64,000 nt of DNA. Origin: Anseranas semipalmata (Eukaryota > Chordata > Aves > Anseriformes > Anseranatidae). The position numbers and the translations under genes are program-made. Positions 12,192 to 24,895 of the stretch are shown here, in pieces. The notes under the pieces were generated by a model. It had not been told where the DNA came from and searched no databases. It saw nothing but the letters and a program-made list of their open reading frames with translations. Location of the stretch: positions 269,252 to 333,251 of the forward strand of contig VXAA01002199.1 in the NCBI GenBank assembly GCA_013399115.1, given 5' to 3'. Positions within the stretch are counted from its first letter, which is position 1; the number at the start of each line of letters is the position of its first letter.

Positions 12192-15100
12192 TAGTGTTAC
12201 CTCTTAGCATGACTGAGATACTGATACCTACTTTAAGAAAAAGTCTCCTTACTTCCAGTAAGTCCTTTTAAACCATAAGTTAAATTTAGTTTGCTTAATC
12301 TTAAATTTAGTATCATCAGATGTCCATACATCTCTAGTAATTGTTTTTCTTTAAGTTTAGGCAATTTGGTGGCCAGACACAATGTGTGATTTTTAATTAT
12401 TCAGGTCTTTTTGCATAACGTATAATATGAAAATTATACATATTCTGTTTTCTGAGTAGCTGAACTTTGCAGGAAGGTGAGCAATTGGTATAGATGGTGC
12501 GGAATGAAAATAGAAAATCAGTATTGACGTTGTCAAGGAATATTACCTGCAGGAGCTTAGCCAGAAGACACTGTTCCTTTTTGTGATGCACAATAATGCG
12601 TGTCTGTGGGGAAGGAAGTCACAGGATAAAATTAATTATTGTTTATTGATGGAGAAGGTCCCACAAACCATTTCATGGCTTAACTTCATCTGGATAATGA
12701 TAGGTTTTGGTGGAATATATAATTTTATATTTCAGCTTTTTCCCTGAAACTCACTGAATTCAATGCACCTGTGTCTCTACTAGGCAAATTCCAGATGAGG
12801 TGAATAATTTGTTCCTGACTTCTACCATAATTCCTTTTTTCCCCTGTAAAATGAAGAAGAGGGCAAGATAAAGTCCTTCCATTTATTTGGAGAGCAATTT
12901 GTCAACTACACAATCCTGCAATATGGTTTTCTATCACAGTGTCTTTGCAGTAATTCATTGCTAAAACTTTTGAACACAGGACTATAGTCATACCACACGT
13001 GTTTGTTTTTTTTTGACTACTTTGTACATTGTTAGCCCTTCTAGGCTCTTCATATATGCTGTGCAGTAACATATAAATAGCAAACATCTTTATTTTAGTT
13101 CACATATTATTGTGTAATGGGCTAGTTTCTCATTAACCTTGTTTGTCCATAAAAGTAGAACTTTTTTGCTAAGACATTCTCATAATACATATTTCATTTC
13201 ACCAAATAAAGGGAAGAAGGACCACTTTTCTAAAGGATGTGACGTACCGTTTTGTGTTTTGTTATTCCTTCAGAAACTATCGAACAGGTGCTAAAGTTGT
13301 TCGCTAAGTTTTCACTAAGCTTCAAACTGATCTTGTTTATTCAAGTTTTACAATAATTCATTCTCATTATGTGATCCTACAAAATTGTTTCAGAATAAAT
13401 AGTGATAGTGTTTTCATCTGGGAGAAAATATTAGTATGGAAATTAGATGTTCTTCATGTAACAGCTACTATGCATAAAGAGAGCAATAAGTTAAATAGCT
13501 TTAATAAAATGTAAATTTTTCACTCACGTGATTAAAATAAATTTCCAATTTATTGATTGTTTTTCACAGTAGTGTTGACAAGAATGAAGCAGCTGCTAGA
13601 AGTGTTTATAATAAATAATTTGAAAACAATATATTAATCAGTTAAAATCTTAACGATACTTCTATTTTATATGGAAGATATATTAATATAATATTTACCT
13701 AGATGCTGGAGACAGTTAAATTACGTCCATGAAAAGGTAAGTAACACTGCAAACTTGTATCAAAGGTGCTCAGAAATATTAGTTATGTGTTGATACTGTG
13801 TATGACAAATCATTGCTGGAATTTGATACCTGCAAGGAGACCCATTTTAAATATAATATTATTTTCTAGATAAGAATGTTCAAATTCTCTTTCAAAGTAA
13901 CATGCTGATCCTCCTTATCCCAAAATGTACTTTCCAATTGTGTTAAGGAAGATTCTGCTAATTGTTTGCACCAGAATGTGTAGGAGAAAACTGAGAAGCA
14001 GCTCCCTTCCCATACCTCTCTCAGCTGCTTTTGAACAAAGGAAGTCTTTTGTCTCTTTTATCCTCTAGACCCTATATTTGTTCTCATTCTCCTTCCCAAT
14101 GTCTTCCATATAATCTCATTTTATTCTGTAGAGTTGACCTTTCTTTCTTGTCTTTTTCTCCTATATATTATGGTGTTTGCCATCTTAAAATAGCAAACAA
14201 ACCATCTTTGACTACTCACCCATCTCTAAATTCATTGTAGTGCTATTTATAGCCATTGTCCAAAACCTCCTTCAGTTTCATGTCTCTAACATAATTTAAA
14301 TTTAACCGTGACTACAGTACTTTCTTAGTTGTCATTATTTGTAAATGGAATTTGACACCATCAAACAGATTCTTATTGGAAATGTGTTTTGTCATAGGTG
14401 ATGACAGAATTTGTGGAAGGTGATTTGCTTCTATGCTGTTATATTGTTCTGTGCTCTTATAAATACCCTTTGTTCTTGCTGACTTTGACAAATATAACAG
14501 TGTTTAACAAAACAGTGTTTAACAAAAAATAAGTGTTACTGTATTTGTTTATTAATTTATTTGCTCTGTCATCAATTTATCTGACCCCCCCATCATGTTG
14601 AAACCAAGTTGCATGTGTCCAGTTGCAAGGCCCTTCTTCACTCCTTAACTGCCCTTTCTCAGCCTGTCATCTTAAGTTCATGGCTGAGGTAAATGCATGG
14701 CCTCAAAGCAAGACAGTGCCCTTCATCACCCAGTTATATTTTCAGACAACTGCGTATTGCTCTGCTGTCGTCATGCCTAAAGCCCTTTCAAAACACTTCT
14801 CACTGAATTGATGAGGATCATATTTCTAGTTTAAGGCAGTCAAACCTATTGATTAGTGTTTTCCTGGTACTTGACTACCTGTGCGTGTCTAGCTTTTGTA
14901 TGAGTATACTTACAGATTTGTTTGGGATTTTTTTCTCCTTTCTCTTCCTGTGTTCATGCAACACCTTGCACCATAGTTCAGTGTAACTGAACTGAACAAT
15001 GACTGTGGCTTTGAGCTGTGGCGTTACTAAAATAAGGATTAATAATTTCTCTGGGTAGTATAGGTGTTCACAGCGTAAGGTTTTCATCACTGAAGTGTGC

Positions 15101-18100
15101 ATGTGCTTCTGAGGCAGGAAGAAGGTGTTTACCTGTTGTTACAAACATCTATTGGCAAATTTAGGAGTTCTTCATTCTTTGCTGCCAGTTAACACTGTTC
15201 TTTAATCTCTGTAGGAAAGAATCCTTGCTTCTGTTTGCAGCCTGCTTGCACCCTGTGCACTAAGGAGGAATAGTCAGGGAAAAGCCTCTGTTTCTCTGCA
15301 AATGTTGTAGGAAAAGGCTATATTTGTCCTTTGCCCTAAGATATCACATTCAAAATGAGAGAAGAGTAACAGGGCTGCTGTGGAAGAAACCTTCTGCAAC
15401 ATGTACCTAGGTACAGGATAGCCTTTATGGGTGAGTATTAGGGTCTTGATCATTTGTTAAGTAGCATATAGCTGCAACCTTCCATCTTAGGGCTGAAGGT
15501 TATGTTATTGAGAGTCCATGATAAATGTCACCATACAAATTTACAGCCACAGAAAATTTCTGTTATGCATGTGTGTCTGTATGTCTGCATGTACCAAGTG
15601 TGTAGCAGAACTTCTAATCTTTTCTTGAGATGCTTCAACTTGTTAGGACAAGACGAATGTGTAATCAAACAGCATACATCTGATCGTACATCTGATAATC
15701 AGTTTTACAAAAAAGCTCAGCTGAAAGCTAGAAGTGTTTCTGATATTTTGTTGGCTTCTATGAATAGTTTCCTGAGGTGACAACAGCAGTATTTCTAACA
15801 TAAATGTAATACTTTTATTTTCAGAAACACTGTAATCCTGTTTAGAGAGTCCAAGAAAGTTGGTTAGAGAAAAGCTTTGAAAGTTTAGCCTCATTGATCT
15901 AAATAGTCTAATTACACAGCATATTTTTTAGTTATGCTGTACAGTGCAGGCCAATATAAAAAAATACTTAGGAAACTGGGCTGTTCCCTCTCCAGAATAT
16001 CTTCACCTAAAATTATCCCTCTCATTAGGAGTCTGAAAAGCTAAGAACACATACATTTTTGATGGAAAAATTACATAGATACCTAACATTTTGCTACATG
16101 TGGTTGCCACTTTGGCAGAGTTGGGCATCTCATGACTGAATCTGTTTTATGATCCCCAGGCTGTGCATTCCTTTGCCTATGGGCTTTGTTTGCTAGACAT
16201 GCTCAGAGCATGCCAACACACCTGTGCAGCCATACGTACAAATCATATTACCAATCATGATCATGATTATTACCCTTTTCTTTCAGAAACAACCTAGGAA
16301 GTTAGCATCTGTCTTAGAGTTTTCTGCTTTCTTCAACCTCAACAATTTAATCTCAGTAGCTTTATCTCCATTCTCCTTCACACAAGAAGGTGACCCAGCC
16401 CCTACATCATGCAAGCTTGAAGGGAGGAAGCACATCATCTCTCCAGTGGTGAAATTAAGATATTCATCAAGGAACACAAAATTCAGGGCCAAAACAGCAT
16501 AAATTAGAAGGACATTATCTCTCTAGCCCAGTGATAGGCAGGATGCTCCTCTGCAAGAAAAGAAGATAACTTTATGAACACTCCCGTATATATACTTTGA
16601 GATTCTTTCATGCAAAATGTATAAACAGATTAGTGTGGAGGGACTAGGAACATCGTTTTTGCAGATGGCAGTCTTTCTCTTGATCTTTGATTAAGATCTC
16701 TAGCACCATGAATTTTGTTTTCTGTAGTACTTAGCTTCAGGACTGTGGTGAAGAGAATTTTTACTCGGGTGTGCTTATATCCTTGTCCTTGAGGTCTCTG
16801 TTCATGAAGAGGGGAGGTAGATTGAGGCTTAGGACTTGTTTTCTGGGCGTGTACCTTGGTAACTTTGAAAGGCAAGTGTAATTGTCATTACACAAACTGA
16901 TTGCCAAATAATGCAGTCAGTTCTTTTTCCCAAGCACAAACTGGAGTCAAAATTAAACACACCTCCATACCAAGAATCTCCCTTTGTATGCCCTTTGAGA
17001 CCACCCTTTTGTTAGAGCACCTCTGCATTCTTCATGTAGTTGTCTTTTTCTGACATGCAGGGAGTTCCCCATCCCTTTCTGGTGGGATCTAGTGCATGGG
17101 CATATAGTCTTTTCTGCGTGCACTGCTCATAGTCTTTGATTAGAGGTGGAAGGCTGCAGACTTTTCTCTGAGTGAATTTATCTTCTCTAATGCCCTTTTG
17201 TGAAGTAGTATGATATACTGTAGTAGAGATATACATGTGTATTGAATATTAGAGTATTTTTTGCTAAAAAGAATATTTAACTCTGTGTTCTGAAAGGTTT
17301 CACTTTCTGTGATGTTCCTGGAAAAAAGGACGAAAACTGGATAACTGCTTATCCAAACATGAAAATGTGATTCTAGCAGGCCTTTTTTTCTTCCTAGCTG
17401 CTTTTCTTTCTGTAAATCAAAGCTTTCCTGCAAAGAAATCTGAAGGAAAAGTACTGTCTCTCAGCAGGGAGTCCTCATTCTATGGGAAATGAATATATTG
17501 TGCCTGTCATCTGCTATTGGTTTAAGTGTAATAGAAGCTCATTAAGAAAGTGCAGGAAGCTCCTGGTTTGTGATGACCAGTCTACAGGACTTCATCCTTT
17601 TTGTTGAAGCCATGTGTATTACTGTCTAAATTTCATAAAATCTTCTTATTGAAGAAGCGCTTTCCAGTGCGGGTTTTTGCAGCTAGTGTTCTTTCTATCA
17701 AAAAAAAAATTCCAGAGATTCTTACATTAGGATAAGATGGTTTGTGTATAAATATAGCACATTTTTGAAATTATTATGTGTTTAACAGGTGTACCTGTGT
17801 AATTGGGAAAGTAATTAGAGCTGTTTATTGCTAGAATTGTCATTCTCATGTGATATCTTATACTAATTTGTCACTCAAGATAATTGATTGGGGAAACCAA
17901 ATCTAATTTGAATTCTGACAATTGTTTTTATTACTGGTATTTTTAGGGACAAAGCTAGGAAGCAGTACTGAGGGAAGTGACTACTGAGTGGTAACAATAA
18001 GCAGCTGAGAATTTTTAGAGTAGTAAAGCAACAAAAGAACAATGACTTTCTTGGTTTTGTATACGAAGGAAGGCATTATGGACTGTATTTGTAAGAGTAA

Positions 18101-18699
18101 TTTGAAGTACAGTACCGTGATGGTTTCTGGGTATTTTCTCAGAAGGGTATGTCTTTAATTAACTTGAACTTATATAATAATAATAAACTTGAAATAAGTG
18201 AATTCAAGGAATGGCAGAAGTAAGTCCTATGTAGAATGTGTAGAGAGTATGGCCTGATTTGTAGAGAAAGATTAGATGTAATATTTATGCAGGTATTCAT
18301 CAAACTTTTTATGAATGATACACATAAAGTGTAACCTATAAATACATCAGGAGTATAGATATGAAGTGTGGAGAGAAATAACTGGTGTGTAGTGAATTCA
18401 TGCAAATATAACATGCAAACATAATAACAAACTAGTGTCTTTCCAGTTGTAAATGGTAAGGAAACTGAGTTCTCAGTGTTTGCATTTACTGTATGAATAA
18501 CTTTGATAGCTGGTATATTTTGTCTCACTACCACGTGACTTTCTGTGACTGTCCAGTTTCTGAAAATGAAATGGTGTTGATTGTTTTTGGATGGATATAC
18601 CTGTCAAATAATTTTTGGTGGGAGGAGGAGGAGGGATTTATGCCATGTGAATTTATCTTTTGGTATAAGTTCCAATACATAAATGGCCTATATAAAATA

Positions 18700-18835
18700 T
18701 ATACAAAATATCTGTATATTTACATATATATACACAAAGATATATAAATAAATAGACCATATATATACATTATATATATATATATATATAAATAAAAATA
18801 ATATAAATAAAAGTTAATATATATATATTTTATAT
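18700..18835. repeat. AT-rich microsatellite region (TA runs)
   Basis: A dense stretch of TATATA repeats with interspersed AAATAAAA blocks. The longest pure TA run is around 18769-18790, with a second at about 18818-18828. It is a low-complexity simple repeat in the intron and is probably length-polymorphic. Confidence 0.85.
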
Positions 18836-21800
18836 GGAGAGATCAGCAGGAAAATGATCTAATATGAAAATTCAGATTCCCAACATTAATGGTATGTTTT
18901 TATTCTCATAAAATTTATCAGAAGATGTGTTAGTGATAAATCCGATTAAATGTGTTTTATTATTACATGGTATAGGAATTGTGATTTTTTTAAGGAAGTG
19001 TTGTTTGATAAAAGGATGTTCTTGATAAGAAAATTCACGTCTGTATCTAACTTGTTTTATTGCCAAGGATTCGCAACACCATTTAGCTACAGAGAAAAGT
19101 GAGTAAATCTTTTAATTAACCTCCGTGATTATGCATAATACTCTCTTCATTAAACAAATCTAACAGGGAGAAAAGCCAATTGTTTCTAATAATTTTCTGG
19201 TGCTTTTGTGGTTTGTATACTTCAGTGTGCTGAAGGTCAGATAGAACTACCAGACCATAAAATCCAGCCAGCGAGAGATCTGGAGCTAAGAGAGCTCAAG
19301 GATTTATTAAGTGATGTGAAACTCTATTGTTTTGTGCATGTGTTACATAATTGCTGTCAATGCAAGGCTGTTAAAATTCCCTGCTAGTAATAACACGAAT
19401 ACCATTTTATAGCTTCAAGAGGAGATAAAAGAAGTTTCTTAGTCAGCACTTCAACAATATCACAGCACATGTCAGTTTTATTATTGTGGGGCCTTCAGTT
19501 TTGGCAGATGCTCTCCATTCTGGCTGTGGTGTGGTAATTACCATATAAATTAAGCAGTGAAGTAAGCTGAGTGCAGCCTTATCCCTGCTGCCTGTAACCA
19601 GGTTGCAAGTAGTGCAGTGTGAAACAGGCATAATTCAGGCTGATTATATTTAGAAGGCCACATTTTGAAATGCTGGGCCTTTATCTCTATTCAAGTCAAT
19701 TTTAAAAGTAAATTGAAGCTGTTTAGTTGCTGTGCAAACAGAAGGATCATTCTTTCTCCACAAGGTACTCTCCATAATAGCATTCCAGGAATTAGTTTAA
19801 TCCATCCAGGTTTGATTCATAGCCACTAATTATATTTCACCATACATTCTAATGCCTCAAATTATATGTGTCCTTACTTTAATGAGTTGTAACTAGTCCT
19901 TAAATTGGGAGCTTTGCGCTTTTCTTTTGTATCGTAACAGGCTTTACTTTGAGATTTTATGGGATTAAACTACTATGGAAAGTCTAGCTAGGATAGTGAG
20001 CTGAATTGGGTGATGGAATTATTTTCTTTTGCTTTGTGTTTGTTCTTAATTCAGTTTAGTTCTGATCAGTTGGGAAGCCGTGGAAATTTTTACATCAAGT
20101 GTCCAAATGCAAATTACTTAGACGATAATGACAAACTAGACATTTTCTTCCATGTGTTAAGTAACTGCATGTGTGAAAACTGGGCAGAGAAAATAAAGAT
20201 GATGTGAACACCTGGTGCTTTTTACAGTTAAAAAAAAAAAAGTTCAAAAATAAGTCTCAAAAGAGAAATGGTGTTACATAATCTTTTATTTTTCCTAATA
20301 TTGCATTGCAGAAGTCCAAGCATTTTAGAGAGCTGTATATATTATGCATGATGTAGTGGACACAAAGTAACATGGCCAGTGTCTGTCAGTGAGCTGTTGA
20401 TAAAGCTGGTGACATTACAGTCTTTTGATAAATTCTTCTCCTTCTAAATTTGATGTCATGAAAAGAACTAGAGCAGTAATTCATGCCATCAGTGTTAGCA
20501 TACAGTTAATTATCTTTTGCTTTACTAGGCTATTTTCTCTACAGATAAAGTGTGAACCTGCAAAACTGTTTGCCGCTTAATGGAAAACTGTTCTGATCTT
20601 TTAATAGGGAAGAAAGTAAAATAAGGTATTTTAATTTTTATGCTTACCTTTCACCTCCAAGGAGAAAGCTACAAGAAATTATTTGAAGCTATTACATTTA
20701 GGAAAGACGTAATTATTATATGCAAATTTCAGAACTAGAGTTCCTATCTTATCAGTTTTCAAGGCGCTTTTGGAATAAAGCCTGGTTTTGGTGATTTTCT
20801 TTAACTAGAGGAGTTGGATTTCATTTAACGTTCTTCACATGGAGCTGGCAAGGTAAATAGTGAAACAGAATTGAAATAATAGGATTCATAATCTTTAAAT
20901 ATCAGAATGGTATTTAACTGTAGCGGAAATAAACACCAACATCAGAACCAATTCCAGCTCAGCTAATTTTATAGTTCTTACCAAAACTCCTCTTTGGAGT
21001 CAGGTATTTCTTTTTCAGCTGGTTGTATGTTCCTTTGCTTTTTTTTATTTTTTTCTTTCTATCTAATGCTATGCATTGCTGAACAGTTGAAACAGTTGAT
21101 TTACTTATTTTTCTAATCAGCGGGTTTAGGTAGTTTCATGCAGAACTTCAATGTCTTTTAGAAACAAAGGTGCTACATAAAATAAACTATTATTTGAATA
21201 GCTTGAATAGTTAAATATTAGGGTAATCTTTATGTGAGTATATTGAATACATTTTGATATAGTTAAACAAGGAGAACAGTTATCTCCAATCTACCACATA
21301 GATGGTAGATGCTGTTAGATGACTTACTCCATTTCGGAGAATCCTGTCTTTTTCTCATTTTAATAAGGCCTTTCTGAGAAGAAGAGAAAAATGAGATCTG
21401 TATGTGTATCTGCTCAATACATTGTTATTATGTCTTACTGTGTAATTACCTTCATTAGGGCTGTTTTGGATTTGTATTTTCTTAGAGATTAAATTACTTA
21501 AAACATGCCGTAATCCCACATAATCTTTAGAGAATTTACAGAGGAATATGAGTGGTCATAGAGATCTGCCTGGGAAGAGTCATTTGAAAATTTAATGCTG
21601 AAGTTACTACTCAGTTTTGATACTCAAACCTCTCAGTAAATGCTTAGTTCAAGCAGCCATCTTTGGAATGTCTGGTGTGGTAAGACGTTTGTGGAAGATC
21701 CAGCTAACAACTGATGAAAACAATGACTTGATGCTGAGAATAAGGGAAGGGGAGACCTTGGTTAACCATTAGAGATATGTCACAGTTTGATACGTTATCG

Positions 21801-22948
21801 AACCTGCTTCTCAAGCGAATACATACAATAAAACTATTCCAAGCTACTAATTATATTATACTACTTAACTTATTATTTGGATTTTTGCTAGGTAGAAAAT
21901 GATTTTTTAAATCTTACTTGTTCACAGTTGACCTCCCTGTAATCCTGTGGGGTAATAAAATAATAATAAAAAAAAATCATGGGAAGCAACATTTCATGGG
22001 GAAAAATGTACTTGAGTGTTGACAAACAATATTGCTTGGGGAAAAACTGCATTCCACCTCTGTCCTTCACTCTTAAGTATTATTAATTCGCTAGTCATTA
22101 TTTTACCAAAAATACTTGTAAATACAAGTAGCATGCTTGTTACACCTGACACTGTGGCACTGAGTATTTGATAGAAGTATCCAAGACACTGATAAAACCT
22201 ATTAGAGTAACTCCAGAGACTGGATTAAGTGGAAAGTGCTCTTAACTCCTTTATCTTGTTTTTCTTTCTCTAATGGCTCTTGGGCTTTTGTTTGTATTCT
22301 ATTTATTATTATCTGCAGTGCTTCTCTTTATGTCTCAGCATGTGTGAGTGTACTAACCAAACTAAGCAGGGCAGTGGTAGCTCTCAGTGCCTGCTGATAG
22401 AGTTAGGAAGCTACCACTTGTGGTTCCTTGCTGTTCCTCTTCTGTTTAGTCAGTTTTGAACATGGAATAATGTTGGTTACTTTTATAAATTCTATTGGGC
22501 ATGCAAATAACTGAAAACAAATTTCTCTGTAAGGACAACAAACCTTAATGTGCAATTTTAATTTTGATTTGTATCTTTCCTTATTTTATTTCTAGAACAC
22601 AGCATGCAGCAAACACTTTCCGATTCAGTTTGCTTTTAATCTTCCCATTTCAATATGCCTCCCAAATGGGTTTGCCTAGTAATAACTTCTTTGAAACTCT
22701 GAGCTGCCAGAGGATGTGCAAATTGACTAACCATATAAACTTTAAGGTTAGGTTAAGTGGTGTTGTTATACAACTTTGGTACAGGATACAAAAATAGAAA
22801 TACAGTGAATTTATTTATGTTTTGATGAAAGCTAGAGAGAACAGTCAAGTTGTGTTAATTCATCTGCATACATCTCTAAATCTTACTGTCATTTTTCACC
22901 AAGAACAACAACAAAAAATTGCTGCCTTAAAAAAGCCTGCACTCCTCT

Positions 22949-22977
22949 TCTAAATGTGACCAAATGTCACATTTAGA
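22949..22977. repeat. Perfect 12-bp inverted repeat with 5-nt loop
   Basis: TCTAAATGTGAC at 22949-22960 is followed by the loop CAAAT and then by its exact reverse complement GTCACATTTAGA at 22966-22977. The stem is perfect and then stops. It is too short for a microRNA precursor as it stands, and no transposon ends or target duplication are evident. Confidence 0.85.
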
Positions 22978-24593
22978 CAGACAAAAGGAAACAAACTGTA
23001 CAAAGTAAAGATGGGAATGGCTTTGAGCTCTGTAATACAATGAAACTGCTAACAGCTTTAAGAGGGAAGAAGCAGGTAAAGACAATATACTATAAGAACA
23101 ATATAATATGCGAGATTGAAACTTCTGCCCATTCTTGTGGATTTTATGGTATAGCGAGCTACGTTTTGAATGTAGTGATTTTAACAAGGTTGGTCCAGCT
23201 GAACTGGCTAAACATTGTCTTATAGGACAGCATTTCAAGTGCAGGATAATTAATCATTAGCACAACTTTGTGGAATGCATGCTGCCTGCAATGAGTTTAC
23301 TTCATCTACACAACAGCCTGTTGTCAGCCACAGCTGAAAACCATAGGTAGTTTCTCCTTTGAAACAAAATGTTCAATTCTTGGTTACTTGTTACGGTGAG
23401 AAAAAAGAAAACTTTTTAAAATCACACTTAAAATTAATATGGACTGAAATAGCAGGAATGTTCTTTGTATGATTCTTGCATAACCATAAAGTGTAAAATG
23501 CTTTAAAGTAGTTAACATGCATATTTCAACTTGGTGAACTAGTATTACATTGGCACAAAAAAATGCAGTCTGCAAATAATTAAACAATAATTAAAACAAG
23601 AAGAAACTAGATTTCTTTTAGTGCTGAGATCATACTTTTGAAAGCTGATGTTCTCTCAGCCTTTTAAGTTTCTTTTTATCAAGAAGCCTGAACTTATTTG
23701 TACTGCCAGTTCCTTCACAGAATCCCTATGTACAGAAGGCAAAGTGGCTTATGCATATTACTCTACTCTGAATGTTAGGGAGGTGCCAGGTAAGTTCAGA
23801 GAGGGAGATTCCTTAAATAAGATCATTTGTAAGCCCAAGTATTCATTTTTTTTTTCTGTCGGTAACATAAATCATAACAAGAGCAATGACTGTAGAAAAC
23901 CTTGATGTTACATAAACAAGTGTGCAGTGCAAGTAAGTGGAATTCATTTAGTTTGGTGTAGCCATAGTCCTGCATGTACCTTCAGGTGCTGTTCATGAGT
24001 GCTAATGCTTGTGCTGGGGCATCAGGTTACCCGAAAGGTGTACAAAAACTCATGTAGTTTCATCCTTTCTTCTTGAAATGTTCAAGGAGCTGCTAAAGTC
24101 TAAGTCAGTTTAAGGTTCTAAGCTAAAGCCAGTCATAATCTTATGCTCATTACAACCATTAGTAACATAAAAAATCTGTTAGACTGATTTTACCAATTTA
24201 CTTTCTGAAGAACTAGAAAGTAGAATGCTGTCCTTTCATTTAGAGCAGAATACTGTTTTTCTACATTTTGAGTACAGGACAAGTATTATTACTTGGATAA
24301 AATAACTCTTTTCATTCTCAGGCCCATCTAGTTTCAAGGAATGTCATTTATGTGGTAATTTCCTTTATCATTTATTGTCTGTCTAAAGCTTCAATGAATC
24401 AAATGAAATATATTACCTGTGGCATAGATTTTAAAATAAGATCATCTTGAATATCTCACCCCTCACTACCCTCCCCCAAAGAGGGGAGAAGCCTGATATT
24501 CTGCTATTGCTTCTGCTTTCTTAAGACTCTGTAAGTCATTCAGCATTACTGCTTTTTTTTTATATCTAAATAAAATTATTCATTTTCAAACAT

Positions 24594-24895
24594 AGAATCA
24601 TACAATGGCTTGGGTTGGAAGGGACCTTAAAGATCACCTAGTTCCGGCCCCCCTGCCATGGGCAGGGACACCTCCCACTAGACGGGGTTGCCCAAAGCCC
24701 AAAACCAGGTTGTCCTGGCCTTGAACGCCTCCAGGGATGGGCCATTCACAGCTTCTCTGGGCAGACTGTTCCAGTGCCTCACCACCCGCTGAGTAAAGAA
24801 TTTCTTCCAAATACCTAATCTAAACCTACCCTGTTTTAGTTTAAAGCCATTGCCACTTGTCCTATAACTACACATCCATGTGTAATAATCTTTAC
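24594..24895 (-). mobile_element. CR1 LINE 3' end, antisense to FSIP1
   Basis: This is the best preserved CR1 copy in the window, inserted on the minus strand. Reading the + strand, it begins with the reverse-complemented tail (CATAGAATCATACAATGG). It continues with 'gttggaagggaccttaaag', the 'gggcagggacacctcccac' block, 'gaacgcctccagggatggg', 'cactggaac'-type sequence in reverse complement and 'taaagaatttcttcc', and fades after about 24895. It is a 5'-truncated copy of about 300 bp that retains the 3' UTR and the end of ORF2. The minus-strand ORF at 24678-24914 is a leftover of the ORF2 C-terminus ([20 protein letters not shown]) and not a gene. Confidence 0.95.

Larger units (their letters stand above)
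8820..24593 (+). other. Long intron segment, mostly unrecognised AT-rich sequence
   Basis: About 15.8 kb with no exon I can support. Visible items are a short CA run at 12179-12191, an AT microsatellite around 18700-18835, a perfect 12-bp hairpin at 22949-22977 and a TAAT-rich block at about 19230-19870 that could be conserved non-coding DNA. The many ORFs of 60-131 residues on both strands lack recognisable domains and have no splice or promoter support. The longest, at 18139-18534 on the minus strand, is AT-driven. Confidence 0.6.

Noticed and set aside
18139..18534. Longest intronic ORF (131 codons, minus strand)
   Set aside because: Its composition is typical of AT-rich chance translation, and no domain or family is recognised. 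Stop-free runs of this size are expected over 64 kb in six frames.
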